Assembly: GCA_026367775.1 (NCBI GenBank)
Contig: CP111155.1
Span: forward strand, 682,001 to 746,000
DNA length: 64,000 bases
From: Exserohilum rostratum
Lineage: Eukaryota > Ascomycota > Dothideomycetes > Pleosporales > Pleosporaceae
Direction of reading: 5' to 3'
Positions 10,284 through 20,428 of the stretch are shown here, piece after piece; positions within the stretch are counted from its first letter, which is position 1; each line of letters begins with the position of its first letter. The position numbers were made by a program, and so were the translations under genes. A model generated the notes under the pieces. The model was given only the letters and a program-made list of their open reading frames with translations, was not told the DNA's origin and did no database searches.

Positions 10284-11812
10284 TATAATGCAATGGGCCC
10301 TGTGGTAAGTCTTGAGGGCTGGTTTCTACGACTAGTTTCCAGCCATCTAGTAACATGATAGCTCCTATAAACAATCAAATACTCCCCCAGCCTCTAAACA
10401 CACATATAGTATCCTCCACTACCTGTGCAACCAACATCACTATAAGGGCAATTCACTTGTTTGAAATAACCGTATTGGTCAACATTGTCACACTTTTTGG
10501 CCGGTCAACGCCTTATCTGAGTCTTCTAGATCGTTTAAGTACGCTATCAGCCAACGTGGCAGCTAGCATCGTGGCCAGCACGGCAAACAGGTATTTGAGC
10601 TGCATGCCGGATAGATGTTTCAGTATAGAAACCGCTACTGTACAGTTTTTCGAGATGAAGCAATTGGAATTAGATAATGGAAGCTTTCTTTTGCGAAGCG
10701 CAAGGAAGGAAGGTGAAAGGCGGAGAAAGATGTGTCTTATATGTTGCCTGCACGAAATTGGGCCATTGCACTCTCAAGCGGGGAAGTTTCCCGTGTCTCT
10801 GACAGCAAAAGCAACAGCAATTGAGCTTACGCTCAAACTTACTACCCTGGTTTGCAACCTGGTGCTTACAAACGAGCGCGATCGTCGGGATTCAATTCAA
10901 AATCTCGACCACTGGAGACTGAGGTATGGGTCCTCGTCTCGCGAAAGCCGACGCTCCGATCACACCCATCACCGCGGTGCTGTGAGACTTAGCTATATAT
11001 TTAGACGAGCTATTATTGTGGCTACCATGGCTGTGTGGCTAGTATAGCCTCGGTACATGTGAAGGTATCGAATCCATTGCGCAGTGTCAGCTTTTTCTTA
11101 GGTAAGATGCCTCTTGCTACTATAACCTCATTTTTGTTTCCACGAATTTTCCATCAATTACACTGGTACTTTTCCAATGCTCTAAATATATCATTTGCTC
11201 GATTGCAGCCAGCAGGAAGTTGTTTTTCATCCATGACGCAGCAGGTTTCACGCCACGTTTTGCTTCACTACAAAGCAAATCAATCAATTCTCGACCAGGG
11301 AGCTTTCAAAAGACGTTCAGCCCGATTTACTGATTATAGTGATGGTATGATATATGTAGTATGGAGTAGGACATAAAATACTTCACTATTATCTTCTATC
11401 GTGTACGTGAAAGCAGAGTGAAATCAATTATGTTGGTCCATGGAAATCACTCAGGCAAATGATGATGGCATAGAAACCTTTCAAAACACCTGATATGATG
11501 TCATATACAGAGACGAATCAGCCTGAAGTTTACAAAGATATATGCCTGTATGTAGAACCATATGCATAATCCATGTGGCTTTGGTCAGCTTCGCGGGACA
11601 GAAGATTCATACATAAGTCCTTTTTACTGCTCTCCGCTCAATTCCGAAATCTTAAACACTAGTTCTTTCCGACCTCCGAAAGGCTCATGGGAGTCTATAC
11701 GATTGTGTTGGGCGCGAGGGACTGTATATATAGGGCTTTTCATGCTCTACCTGGGCTCAGTATCTTGTACCAACCCTACCACTTCTTCGTTACCTATCAA
11801 GTCATCTATCCA
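10284..11812. other. AT-rich gene-poor stretch
   Basis: About 1.5 kb with no convincing gene. A 230-codon frame at 10355-11047 has no domain-like composition and no codon bias like its neighbours. Base composition drops compared with the flanking core genes, marking the left part of the 10.3-16.8 kb accessory stretch. Confidence 0.5.
11725..11732 (+). promoter_or_regulatory. TATA box of the small secreted protein gene
   Basis: TATATATA lies 88 bp before the ATG at 11813, a usual TATA-to-start distance for a strongly regulated fungal gene. Confidence 0.5.
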
Positions 11813-12187
11813 ATGAAGCTGCTACTTCCAAGCCTATTCGCTCTTGCTGCTTACGCAGCGACCAACCCACCAAGCGGGTGTACACCCCGTAGCATGTGTA
11901 CTGTTCGTATCCTTTTCGCCAAACTGTTGAGGAGTATACTCATTAATATTAGAGTGGTCACTGCAACCAAGATTGGGGAACCTGTGCATTCATCGATCAA
12001 TTGCGTGGAAACGATGTTTGTTCAGACCAGAGCAAGACTTGCTATGATGGAGGATGCGTAAGTATAATGCTGTTAAATCTCACCTCTATTTCTGACTTTC
12101 TTGTAGGACAATTGCGCCGCAGACCAGACGTGCAACAACTGTTTTGTCCTTTGTTGTGATTTGAGTGAGGACGAAGGTATAAAATAG
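11813..12187 (+). CDS. Small secreted 12-cysteine protein (effector-like candidate)
   Basis: Three exons, 11813-11902, 11953-12057 and 12107-12187, give 91 residues. Introns are 50 and 49 nt; donors are GTTCGT and GTAAGT, and all junctions are phase 0. Residues 1-16 (MKLLLPSLFALAAYAA) are a classic signal peptide. The mature chain of about 75 residues has 12 cysteines (23, 29, 34, 41, 53, 60, 65, 68, 74, 77, 81, 82), enough for six disulfides, including a C-C pair near the end. Cysteine density rises when exons are joined, which supports the model over the unspliced frame. No family is recognised. Size, cysteine content, TATA box and AT-rich setting fit an apoplastic effector or antimicrobial-type protein; that role is inference. 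Confidence 0.75.
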
Positions 12188-12542
12188 TTTATGTACTCTA
12201 ATGGAAAATACGATGAGTTGGATCTAAATTCCAACTGCCCCCTAGGTCTTTTCGCAACGTCGTGATATGATAAAGATGCTTTCACTTCATGCGATTCAGT
12301 ATATCGAATTACTTTCTATTTTGAGTCTATATTGTCACAACTACCACGCCTTGAAACTAGGACAAAAAGCTTGTCTCAATGCCTAGGTGGCCGATTGGCT
12401 GAGCTGGCTGAGCTGGCGTTTTGGGTGGCACGGTAGGTAGTACAAACTGCTGACCCCGCCCTGAGGCAGCGACAACGAAGATAAGACTTCTATTTTCCCA
12501 TCTCCAACCATCCATCACGTACCATCTGTTGAGGAATTGAGA
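12188..12542. other. Intergenic AT-rich spacer
   Basis: 355 bp with no gene. A short direct repeat of GGCTGAGCTGG lies near 12397-12415. Confidence 0.5.
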
Positions 12543-13441
12543 ATGGTCTCGACATCCGATACAAGGCCGAATAGTGCCACCACCCATCCTTCACTTCACC
12601 CTCCTCTCACACTTCGCGATAGACTACGTCTCGTACTATTTCTAGTCATTCCCGTTTACGCACGACTCTTCATCTCGCCCTATCTCTTCTCTGCGCTTCT
12701 ACACATCGGTACCATCGGCATCATCGGCTTTTCCGTCACTCATCTCACTAGAGGTGAAGTCAGTCTTCGTGATGTCTCGGATGTCATCTACGCTGTAGCA
12801 GTATCTAGCCTTGTAGGCTTGAGCAAATCATATTGGCTAACAGCCTGGATCTTTCCTGATATCGACGGCTGACGCGGGATAGCGATCAACTGGGCATGGA
12901 TGGCGACATCTGTGACGTTTCTCTTGCCAGAGAACTATGGTCGGGAGATCCATGTAAGATTGGTCATGACTGTCTAGTATGATACTAAAACTAACATTAT
13001 ATACCAAACAGGAACTCAAACAAGAATACAAACTCGTATATCCTGGCTTTGATAACTGCATCATGTTCTGCTCTGGATTCATCGTTTGGTGTTTCCTTGT
13101 GGGAAGAGAATACTCATGGTTTAGCCTTCTCACTTCTGCGGTGTTTACAGGCATGTTGATCGAAAATGTAAACTTTATAGGTTTGAACTATTTGTAAGTA
13201 CACTGAAAACTTGTTTTGTAGAAGATTCGCTAACAATGGGATAGCTCTCTTCGTAGAACCGGCAAGACCGTTCGAGAGAATCCGCGGCTATATCCAACGG
13301 TAGCTACGAATCCATATACGGGAATGGTCGGGGAGCCATATAAGAACACTGCTAAGAGACCGGGGCCATTTGTGAATGCATACGGGAGGGAATTCAGTTT
13401 TGCAGAAGTTCTCGAGTGGACCTCTACTGGCAAGGTACGAC
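12543..13441 (+). pseudogene. Polytopic membrane protein gene interrupted by an in-frame TGA
   Basis: Exon 1 runs 12543-12953 in one frame, but codon 110 is TGA (12870-12872). Translation on both sides stays membrane-protein-like: LRLVLFLVIPVYARLFISPY and SDVIYAVAVSSLVGLSK before it, IAINWAWMATSVTFLLPENY after it. A 58 nt intron with CTAAC branch leads in phase to exon 2 (13012-13194), which has two more membrane segments (FDNCIMFCSGFIVWCFLVG and SWFSLLTSAVFTGML). A third exon after a 51 nt intron (from 13246) would end at a TAA near 13441. About five to six hydrophobic segments are seen. I do not recognise the family. The simplest reading is a recently broken gene; a sequencing error or strain polymorphism is also possible. 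Confidence 0.45.
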
Positions 13442-14408
13442 CACAAACTTAAAACGGCAAAGTCACCCGACGCCATTACCGTACCCATCTTCCTCAACCT
13501 CTCCGGAAGCTTCGCATTACTTGCTACACCTCCCAGGCATCTCAGCTCGCCAAATTGCAAGAAAATCCTGAAATACACATCGCCCTGCTCTGCCTTCACG
13601 TCATAACACAAACAACCTCAAACCTCCAATCAACTGACTATACCTTCCGCGGTATCAAACATAAAAGAGACACGCTATAGGATTAGTCGCTGTTGATGAT
13701 TTCACTCGCTAAGCAGACTATTTAGTCAAGTACATGTAACTACCTAACCTAGGTTTTTTTCGTATATAAGCATGCAGTTAACTTCTCCTCGCGTGAAAAC
13801 AGAAAAGGATAAATATGCACGTGTTAGACCCCTGTGGTCACTCTACCTTATATTAGTGCTTTAATTGTCCTATATGTGCGAGGTCATGGTGCTGTCATGA
13901 CATCAATCCAACGCTTGCAAGGCTCAGAGATGCTAATTTTGAATGCCTACTAACAACTGATGAACTTGGACTAGCAAGGGTATCGAGGATATACGGAGCC
14001 ACAGCCGTTTTACCTACGCAGCGTGTTTCTTTTCCGTTAGATACAAAGGCTTCGAACTTGAAGGTAAATAGGTATTACAAGTATCGGATGAAGACGAGCT
14101 ATCATTCATGGGAAAACTTAGTAGTGGATAAACTACCATCATGTCCATGCTTCTTCTACCAAGACAAGGATACTAATACAGCACGTAGATGGAATTACTG
14201 GTTACGTTGTATTCACTTAATAATACAAGGAATGCCTTTAACTCAAGATACGTTCATTCATTCAATTGCTTCATCACACCTCTACATCTCTACAAAACAT
14301 CCCCACCTGCCTACAGATATATACACCCTGTTATCACAAACCCCACAACAACAACCCGCCCTACGCCATTTCGCCCAATACACACAAGAATCTCCAAAAA
14401 GAGCATTC
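13442..14408. other. AT-rich intergenic stretch
   Basis: Nearly 1 kb with short frames only and no family resemblance. One frame at 13451-13606 could be a further piece of the broken membrane gene, but no normal-sized intron connects it. Confidence 0.45.
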
Positions 14409-14948
14409 TTAAAGGTTCTTTCCATCCCCAAGCTTGTAATTCAACGCATTGAGATCAACATCATGTATCATCCGCACATTGATAGCCGTCAGTCCCGGGA
14501 AGAAATCCGGATCTTTCGACTTGACCATGCACGATGAGCCACAGGTGCCACAGAAAAGATGGCCCATCTTCTTTGTATTGAAAGAATAGGACTGTGGTTG
14601 ATACTGTATTAGCAATTTTGAAAAAGCCTAGAGATGATTTTCTTCTTCTCTCGGGGAAGAAAAGTAAGAAGATTAAGGGGGATGGCTACTTACGGAAAAT
14701 TCCCCCATGGAACCTTTTGTGAAGACTACACGCTCATCAGGTACGTAGATGAGTAAGTACCCATTGCGTGTGCAGATGCTGCAATTGCATTGCATGACCG
14801 TGCCGCTGTGGTCGTCGAGTGGTGGAGCGGCAGTTACAGTGTATGAAAAGGCTCCGCAATGGCATGATGCATTGTAAGTTGCTGTTGGGACGTCGGATGC
14901 TGGACCGGTGGGCATGGTCATTTTATCAAATTTGACGCCTTCGGACAT
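14409..14948 (-). CDS. GFA-family (glutathione-dependent formaldehyde-activating-like) zinc protein
   Basis: Two exons on the minus strand, 14948-14694 and 14603-14409, joined in phase 0 across a 90 nt intron, give 149 residues. The start is the ATG at 14948 (MSEGVKFDKM). The GFA/CENP-V fold is marked by its cysteine pattern: SCHCGAFSYTV, then CNCSICTRNG, then HLFCGTCGSSC. These ligate the zinc ions of the family. The tail FFPGLTAINVRMIHDVDLNAL is also typical. Most fungal members have no proven substrate, so formaldehyde or S-hydroxymethylglutathione activity should not be assumed. It sits in the AT-rich accessory stretch. Confidence 0.9.
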
Positions 14949-15640
14949 GTTGACTTGTTCTGGTGTACAGGAGGAAAATACGAAGAAAGCGAAAGCTGAG
15001 ACGGTAAAGGAAATGAGCAAGGAATTGTTGAGATCTCAGGCTTGTGTGGTTTTCAATGGGGTCTGGTTGCACGTCGGTATTTAAATACCTGCTACTTTGG
15101 CTTATCAGCTCCGACGATACAGCTTCCTTCAAGCGAAAACGACGCGCCGTAAGTACACTAAGCCTGAGTAAGACCAGTTATTAGGCTGCCATATGTGGCT
15201 TCGTTATACAGCGTAAGGCGCGACGCGTTTTCGCGAATCAAAGCTGAAAGATAGCGCCACAGCAACGCGTAGGTGGGGGAACCGAAGTACATCCTCAGCT
15301 GACTTCGCGTGCGTGTCGCTATGGTGATAAGTATGCACGTCTGAGTCACTAGTTTCACATTGCTCGTTCTGTACACTGATAATACGTAGCTGGAAGTTCA
15401 GGGGTTTAAGTTGCCTATTTTCCTCTGTGAATATATCGTTTAAAACCTTAAGTTAATAGGATATAACTACTAGAGAGTAAGTATACTAGGTAGAATATGT
15501 TAGAGGGTTAGAGGGCAGTGCAAATACTAGGATATATTCATTAGTACCTAGTACTATGTAGTTATCTATAATGCAGGTTGCTAGTGGTGGAAGCTAGCAA
15601 GTTACTAGGCAGGAAGCCTAATAGTATTGGTTCAGCTTGA
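14949..15640. other. GFA gene promoter and AT-rich spacer
   Basis: Contains a perfect 14 bp palindrome, GGTATTTAAATACC (15076-15089), whose core TATTTAAATA may act as the TATA element about 130 bp before the GFA start. The rest is AT-rich with frequent CTAG words and no coding signal. Confidence 0.45.
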
Positions 15641-15945
15641 TGGTTCAGGTTAACGGTGGTGGAGTTTGACGGCAACGGAATTTGAAGATAGTTGACGGTA
15701 TAAGAGGTTAACAGTATTGTGGTTCGACGATAGTACATAATAACGGAAGTGACGGTGGTTCGCGGTTGACGGTAGTAGATGATGACGGAAGTGACGGTAC
15801 TGGCGGATGACGAGGTTGAGGAGTTGACGGTAAGGGGGGTTGACGGTGCTGAGAGGCTGAAGAGTTGACGGTAGGGGAAGTTGACAGTGGTGGAAGTTGA
15901 TAGTAGTAGAAGTAACAGTAGAGGAAGTGACAATAGAGAAGTAAT
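15640..15945. repeat. Degenerate minisatellite built on GTTGACGGT
   Basis: Some 300 bp of imperfect tandem units of about 12-18 bp built around GTTGACGGT/AAGTGACGGT with GGTGGTGGA-like linkers, drifting at both ends into GAAGTAATAGTAG words. The frame seen on the minus strand here (15562-15933) is only the repeat read as Ser/Thr/Leu codons. Confidence 0.7.
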
Positions 15946-16105
15946 AATACTAGAAGTGATAGAAGTAATAGTGATAAAAACTCTTATCTATGATGTAGGC
16001 TACTAGATATAGATTTATTAGGTATAAACTAATAGGTTCTTATTTGAATGTACTTATTTATCAAGGTCTACAATCTACTACACGTTGTAGCTTAGCGCTA
16101 GGTAG
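15946..16105. other. AT-rich spacer after the minisatellite
   Basis: AT-rich, CTAG-rich DNA with no coding signal. Confidence 0.4.
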
Positions 16106-16408
16106 TTACTATATACCATAGTTGAAGTTCAGCAAGGCGTCTTCCAGGTATCAAGAGTGGCATTAGTTCAGGATAAGGATCTCTTGTAGCTGCAACGAAC
16201 AGTCTCCAAGGAACCGCATTCAGATATAGGTTTTGTCAAACAGTTGTGGCAAACATTGCGACTAGAACGATAGTCTCGTGACGTGGTAGAAAGCTCACAG
16301 CAGTATGAGAGACTTACCGATGCTGTGGCAGAAGTAAACACTACACCAGGTATCCTGGCTCAACGAGAGAAGACGCAAAGTGGAAGACAATATGCATACT
16401 CGTCCTGA
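16106..16408 (+). pseudogene. Decayed coding relic with two TAG codons of possible RIP type
   Basis: From about 16124 one frame reads as plausible protein for 94 codons, with EVQQGVFQVSRVALVQDKD, FVKQLWQTLRLER and SSQQYERLTDAVAEV, except for TAG at 16187-16189 and 16271-16273. Both fit CAG-to-TAG changes, the CpA-to-TpA transition favoured by repeat-induced point mutation. It lies next to AT-rich DNA and a minisatellite. A retroelement gag-like or other helical protein origin is possible; no family can be named. Confidence 0.3.
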
Positions 16409-16858
16409 TCGAATCTGTGCAAGTGGATATCATGTGAAAACAATGTTCAACTGTGGGATGCTGTTGTTCTTGGAAAGCTCAGCACACGGCGCAACGACAA
16501 GCAAAGACTTACCTCTTGGACACGGCAAACAGGAAACAAGACGGGACGACTTCACAAAACCTAAAGGTGATCAGCGTGGAAAGTGGGTGCAAATTATTTT
16601 TGTTACCATACGTGGTCCTACGAAGTAGCCCCGGCGGCAGTTCAGAAGTCCTTGAAGCGTATGACAACACCGCATACTCCGATCTAACCCCTATTGTGAT
16701 GTACATGATAAGCAATGTGAGCCCAAACCACAAGGACACTGACCCACTACTGCTCAAACCAGAAACCTTATCCCAAATCGCTATGATTAAATGCAACGCA
16801 ACCCCAGAGTGACGGTTCAGGGGAAAAAGACCAAAGTGAAAGTACTGGGAATCTTACG
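16409..16858. other. 3' region of SF3B1
   Basis: 450 bp with no credible gene; short frames on both strands lack family resemblance. Confidence 0.45.
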
Positions 16859-19800
16859 TTAGATGAAGATGTCCAGCTCATGTCTCTTGACCTGGTCTTC
16901 CTCGAATGCCGGGTACGCCGGAACCATTGCATCGGCACTCTGAACGTACGCGTCGTTGTAGATGCGCCAATAAGGCTGGCGAACCTTGCGGGCTGGATGG
17001 AAAAGACCGGCCCAAACATAATTCATGACGAGAGGAGTGCCAATTGCGTTGCGGACACCCTCGATAGCTTCGATGATCCTGTCAATGACGTGAGGACTAG
17101 TCTCGAAAAGGTTTGGCCACAGAAGGTTGAGCAAATGGATCATCGCATCTTCACAATCGAGACCGACGCAGCCCAAAGCGACATGCTTGACTACAGAGGC
17201 AGCAGTCTGACGATGCACTTGGTCTCGATCAATAAGAGCATCCTCGAGGAGTGGTGTGATGGCGTAGACGTAGTCTTTGGCCATTTCACCAATGTACTCA
17301 AACATGAAAGAGAGTGATTTGAGAACACCGTTCTGTACGTTGAGTTCGGGCACGCGGTACTCGTTCATAAGCGCGGGAAGGACAGTGAATGGCGCGCAAG
17401 TTTCCGCAACAATACCAATAGCGACGGCCGTGCAGACACGGGATTGACGCTCCTGCACTCGGAGGTTGCCGAGAAGGGTAGCCAACACATCCTGAGGACC
17501 AATGGCCTTGGCAATGTAACCGAATGTGTTGTTGGCAGCACGACGGATACCCTTCTTGTGAGCCTTGAGCATATCCAATAGCTCGAAACAGATTCTCATC
17601 CATTCACGGGGGTTGACATAGTTTGCACCTCGGTCTGCAATACGTCCTACAAGGTCAATCGTGTTTTCTTGCACCTTCTCGTGTCGATTACGAAGAATGG
17701 GTGTAAGGCGGGGCAAGAGATCCTTGATGGGTGGTTGCATGGCATGGAGACCAACAACTGTGACGATAGCGCGAAGAGCACCGAGGATGGAACCGAGAAC
17801 CTCGGGGTATTCTTCACCAAGGTATTCGTACAATGCTTGCGCAAGCTTGATGAGCTGGGGGTCCTCGTCACACTTTTGCATCACAAAAGTAATACGAGAA
17901 ATGAGGTCAGCGGCCTGCTGACGAACCGTAGCGGACTTGTTGTTGAGCCTAGCAAGGACTGTCGCAACAATCTGTGGAAGGTAAGTCTTGGTACGCTCGC
18001 CGAGCGCGTTGACAACTGTGGCGAAACCATCAATGACAATGGGGTCCTCGATAGTCTGATCCTGGAAAGCGACGAGCACACCATCAATCAGCTGTTCCTC
18101 GAGACGCTGGTCGACATCGTGAGCACCCAGAGTGCTAATAACCTTATCGACAGTCTCAACAGTCATCTTGCGGTATGCTTCGTTCTCGTCCTTCATGTTG
18201 TTAACAATGCGGCCTACAATCTCCGAAACACCGGCTTTTTGCGCCAAGTCAACTGTTGTGTCCACTACTTGTCGGTAGTTGCGCTTGTCGAGAGCCATAC
18301 GTCGTACCCAAAAGTGCTTGAAGAACTCGGGCAAGACGTTGTCTTTGAGGTAGACTGGAGTAACACCAGCGGTGTTTGAGCACTGAGAGACGACCTTCAA
18401 CACAACCTTCTTCATTTCCTCATCGGGCGATTGGAACTCGCGAATGACAATCTCCATGATCTGGCTGGTGTAGTAGTTCGAGTACTCCTCGTCCATGAGC
18501 GGAATGACATAACCCACGGCCTTCAAGAAAGACGCAAGAGCCTTACCACGCTGGCGACGAGCTCCGGTCCAGAGAGGGTTAAGGATGTCGTCGAAAGATT
18601 CGATACCGTATGGGCTGGCGGCTTCGGCAAGAGCAGCAAGGGCAAGGGCAGTAACCATGCGGACCTTTGGCTGCTCATCGTTGAGGTTCTCGCCAATACA
18701 CTCGACAAGTCCCTTCAAATGGGGCAGAATAGCACAGCCCATGAGGATGGGAATCTGCTGAATAATCTTCACACCAGTGTGACGTGCGTGCCATGACTTC
18801 TTGGATCGGCAAACGGCTCGGAGGAAGGGTAGGAGGGCGGGGATACCAAGGGCGGATGCGACGACGGCGAAGGCTCGAGCGGTCGTGTTTCGGACGTATT
18901 CGTCTTGGTGGTCAAGATCGGGACGCATCGTACTGATCATGTGAGCAAGACCGGCGGCCTTTGCAAGGTTGGAAATGATTTCTCGACCTTCGACACGAGC
19001 ATAGTAGTCTTGGTCAATAAGGAGAGGCTCAATAACGACAAGGATCTTGTGAACATATGGTCGAACGAGGTCGTCGAGCTTGTACAGGACACGGTCAATG
19101 ACCTTGACAAGCAAATGTCGCTCCTGGTCTTCGAGGGTGCGCTCCATCAGAAGTGGCAAGATTTGGTTGAACAAAGCTCCAGCACCAAATTGCCTGGCGT
19201 TGTCGGTAAGTTGTCGAAGCGCAGTCTTTCGCATTGGTGGTGTTCCGTTCTTGACTTTCAGTAGCAATCGCATAATCTTGCGCTCCTTCAGTTCCTCCAC
19301 TGTCATTTCGTTCTCGTCGGCGCCGTCCGTGAGCTTTCCAAAGTACTTCATATCCTCGTTCTTGAAGAATTGCAAATCTCCGACACCAGGAATCTCCGTC
19401 GGCAACTGCTTGCCCATGGCAGCCAAGCTGTTGTCTGCTTCTGGGATCAAGAATCCCTGGTATCCAGTTGGGAGAGCGGGCATGCCGACTGGTCGCCGGA
19501 CTGGCTCATAGCCTGGTGGTGGCTCGAGGATCTTGTAGCCCTCGGCCTCACCTGGGAGCATCATGTCAAGCTGCTCATCGGACAGCGGAGCGTTGCGGTT
19601 CGAGATATCGGTACCAAAGGCAAAAGTCTGAGCGACGGGGGCGCCATTCGCGGCGGGAGCGGGTGTTGCAGTGCTTGCAGGGGCCACAGCAGTGGTATCC
19701 CAACGTGATCGGGCTGGTGCAGCAGCAGCTTCCTTTGTGTCTTCTGGTGCTGGTGACCATCGCGAGCGTTTCTTGGGCTCCGCTCCGTCTTCCTTGCTCT

Positions 19801-20428
19801 CTTCCTTGGCTGCAGGGGCCTCTTCATCTGCAACCTCATCCCATCGTCTCCTTTTGCGAGTCTTCTTCATAGGCGGTGTTTTGTCACCGTCGACAGTGGC
19901 AGGTGCATCGTCTTTGAGCGTAGGCTTGTGATCGAGAACCTCATTGCCCCCGGATTTTTCCTTCTCCTCAATTAATTTCTTCACACGCGCCTCCTCGCGT
20001 TCAAACTCGCGTTGCTTCATCACATCCTTGTAAGATTGGCCGCCCTCGTCGCCGTCTTTTGCAAAGGGATCGGCGCGTGCCGGGGAGAGTGCGCGATCGA
20101 ATCGTCGTCGTTGGTAGTCGGTCTCGCGCGATGCGATCTGGGCCTGCTTCTCGCGGCTGTCGAGGATGTCGGCCTCACCCGCGTCGCCATGCGCAAACTC
20201 GTTCATCATCTCCTTGGACGCCGTGTATTGACCAACAAGGCTCCGGCCGTTGAGCTGAACGTCGTCCATGTCGTCATCCTGATCACCGACGGCGATGGAG
20301 TTGACGTAGTCGCCATTGTTTCCGCCATAGAGGTCCTTGTCGAAGGCCTCTGTGAGGGACTGCTTGTTGTTTGACGTGTCCCCACTGGCGCCATTGGCCC
20401 TTGAGTTGCCTGCGCGCGGTCCGGCCAT
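16859..20428 (-). CDS. HSH155: U2 snRNP splicing factor 3B subunit 1 (SF3B1/Hsh155)
   Basis: Largest SF3b subunit, which clamps the U2 snRNA-branch-site duplex during prespliceosome assembly. A single exon of 1189 residues, ending ELDIFI. The N-terminal third is disordered. It carries tryptophan motifs of the U2AF-ligand type (RKRRRWDE, KKRSRWSP, RSRWDTT) and a conserved LTPYKILEPPPGYEP-like block (here GYKILEPPPGYEPVRRP). Residues from about 380 to the end are the HEAT-repeat superhelix. The segment PKVRMVTALALAALAEAASP aligns with the human hotspot region, and the lysine corresponding to human K700 is kept. Lengths of 1190-1300 are normal. It is divergent from the gene at 22008. Confidence 0.98.
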   Translation of the reverse strand: MAGPRAGNSRANGASGDTSNNKQSLTEAFDKDLYGGNNGDYVNSIAVGDQDDDMDDVQLNGRSLVGQYTASKEMMNEFAHGDAGEADILDSREKQAQIASRETDYQRRRFDRALSPARADPFAKDGDEGGQSYKDVMKQREFEREEARVKKLIEEKEKSGGNEVLDHKPTLKDDAPATVDGDKTPPMKKTRKRRRWDEVADEEAPAAKEESKEDGAEPKKRSRWSPAPEDTKEAAAAPARSRWDTTAVAPASTATPAPAANGAPVAQTFAFGTDISNRNAPLSDEQLDMMLPGEAEGYKILEPPPGYEPVRRPVGMPALPTGYQGFLIPEADNSLAAMGKQLPTEIPGVGDLQFFKNEDMKYFGKLTDGADENEMTVEELKERKIMRLLLKVKNGTPPMRKTALRQLTDNARQFGAGALFNQILPLLMERTLEDQERHLLVKVIDRVLYKLDDLVRPYVHKILVVIEPLLIDQDYYARVEGREIISNLAKAAGLAHMISTMRPDLDHQDEYVRNTTARAFAVVASALGIPALLPFLRAVCRSKKSWHARHTGVKIIQQIPILMGCAILPHLKGLVECIGENLNDEQPKVRMVTALALAALAEAASPYGIESFDDILNPLWTGARRQRGKALASFLKAVGYVIPLMDEEYSNYYTSQIMEIVIREFQSPDEEMKKVVLKVVSQCSNTAGVTPVYLKDNVLPEFFKHFWVRRMALDKRNYRQVVDTTVDLAQKAGVSEIVGRIVNNMKDENEAYRKMTVETVDKVISTLGAHDVDQRLEEQLIDGVLVAFQDQTIEDPIVIDGFATVVNALGERTKTYLPQIVATVLARLNNKSATVRQQAADLISRITFVMQKCDEDPQLIKLAQALYEYLGEEYPEVLGSILGALRAIVTVVGLHAMQPPIKDLLPRLTPILRNRHEKVQENTIDLVGRIADRGANYVNPREWMRICFELLDMLKAHKKGIRRAANNTFGYIAKAIGPQDVLATLLGNLRVQERQSRVCTAVAIGIVAETCAPFTVLPALMNEYRVPELNVQNGVLKSLSFMFEYIGEMAKDYVYAITPLLEDALIDRDQVHRQTAASVVKHVALGCVGLDCEDAMIHLLNLLWPNLFETSPHVIDRIIEAIEGVRNAIGTPLVMNYVWAGLFHPARKVRQPYWRIYNDAYVQSADAMVPAYPAFEEDQVKRHELDIFI

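Noticed and set aside
10355..11047. 230-codon plus-strand frame
   Set aside because: No family-like sequence, no conserved composition, in AT-rich DNA; kept only as part of the intergenic description.
12813..12882. A 70 nt intron that would remove the TGA in the membrane-protein gene
   Set aside because: GTAGGC to GATAG has plausible ends, but the junction is out of frame and leads quickly to another stop.
15562..15933. 123-codon minus-strand frame
   Set aside because: Only the minisatellite read as Leu/Ser/Thr codons.
19671..20374. Plus-strand frames over the SF3B1 N-terminus
   Set aside because: Shadows of the SF3B1 coding sequence.
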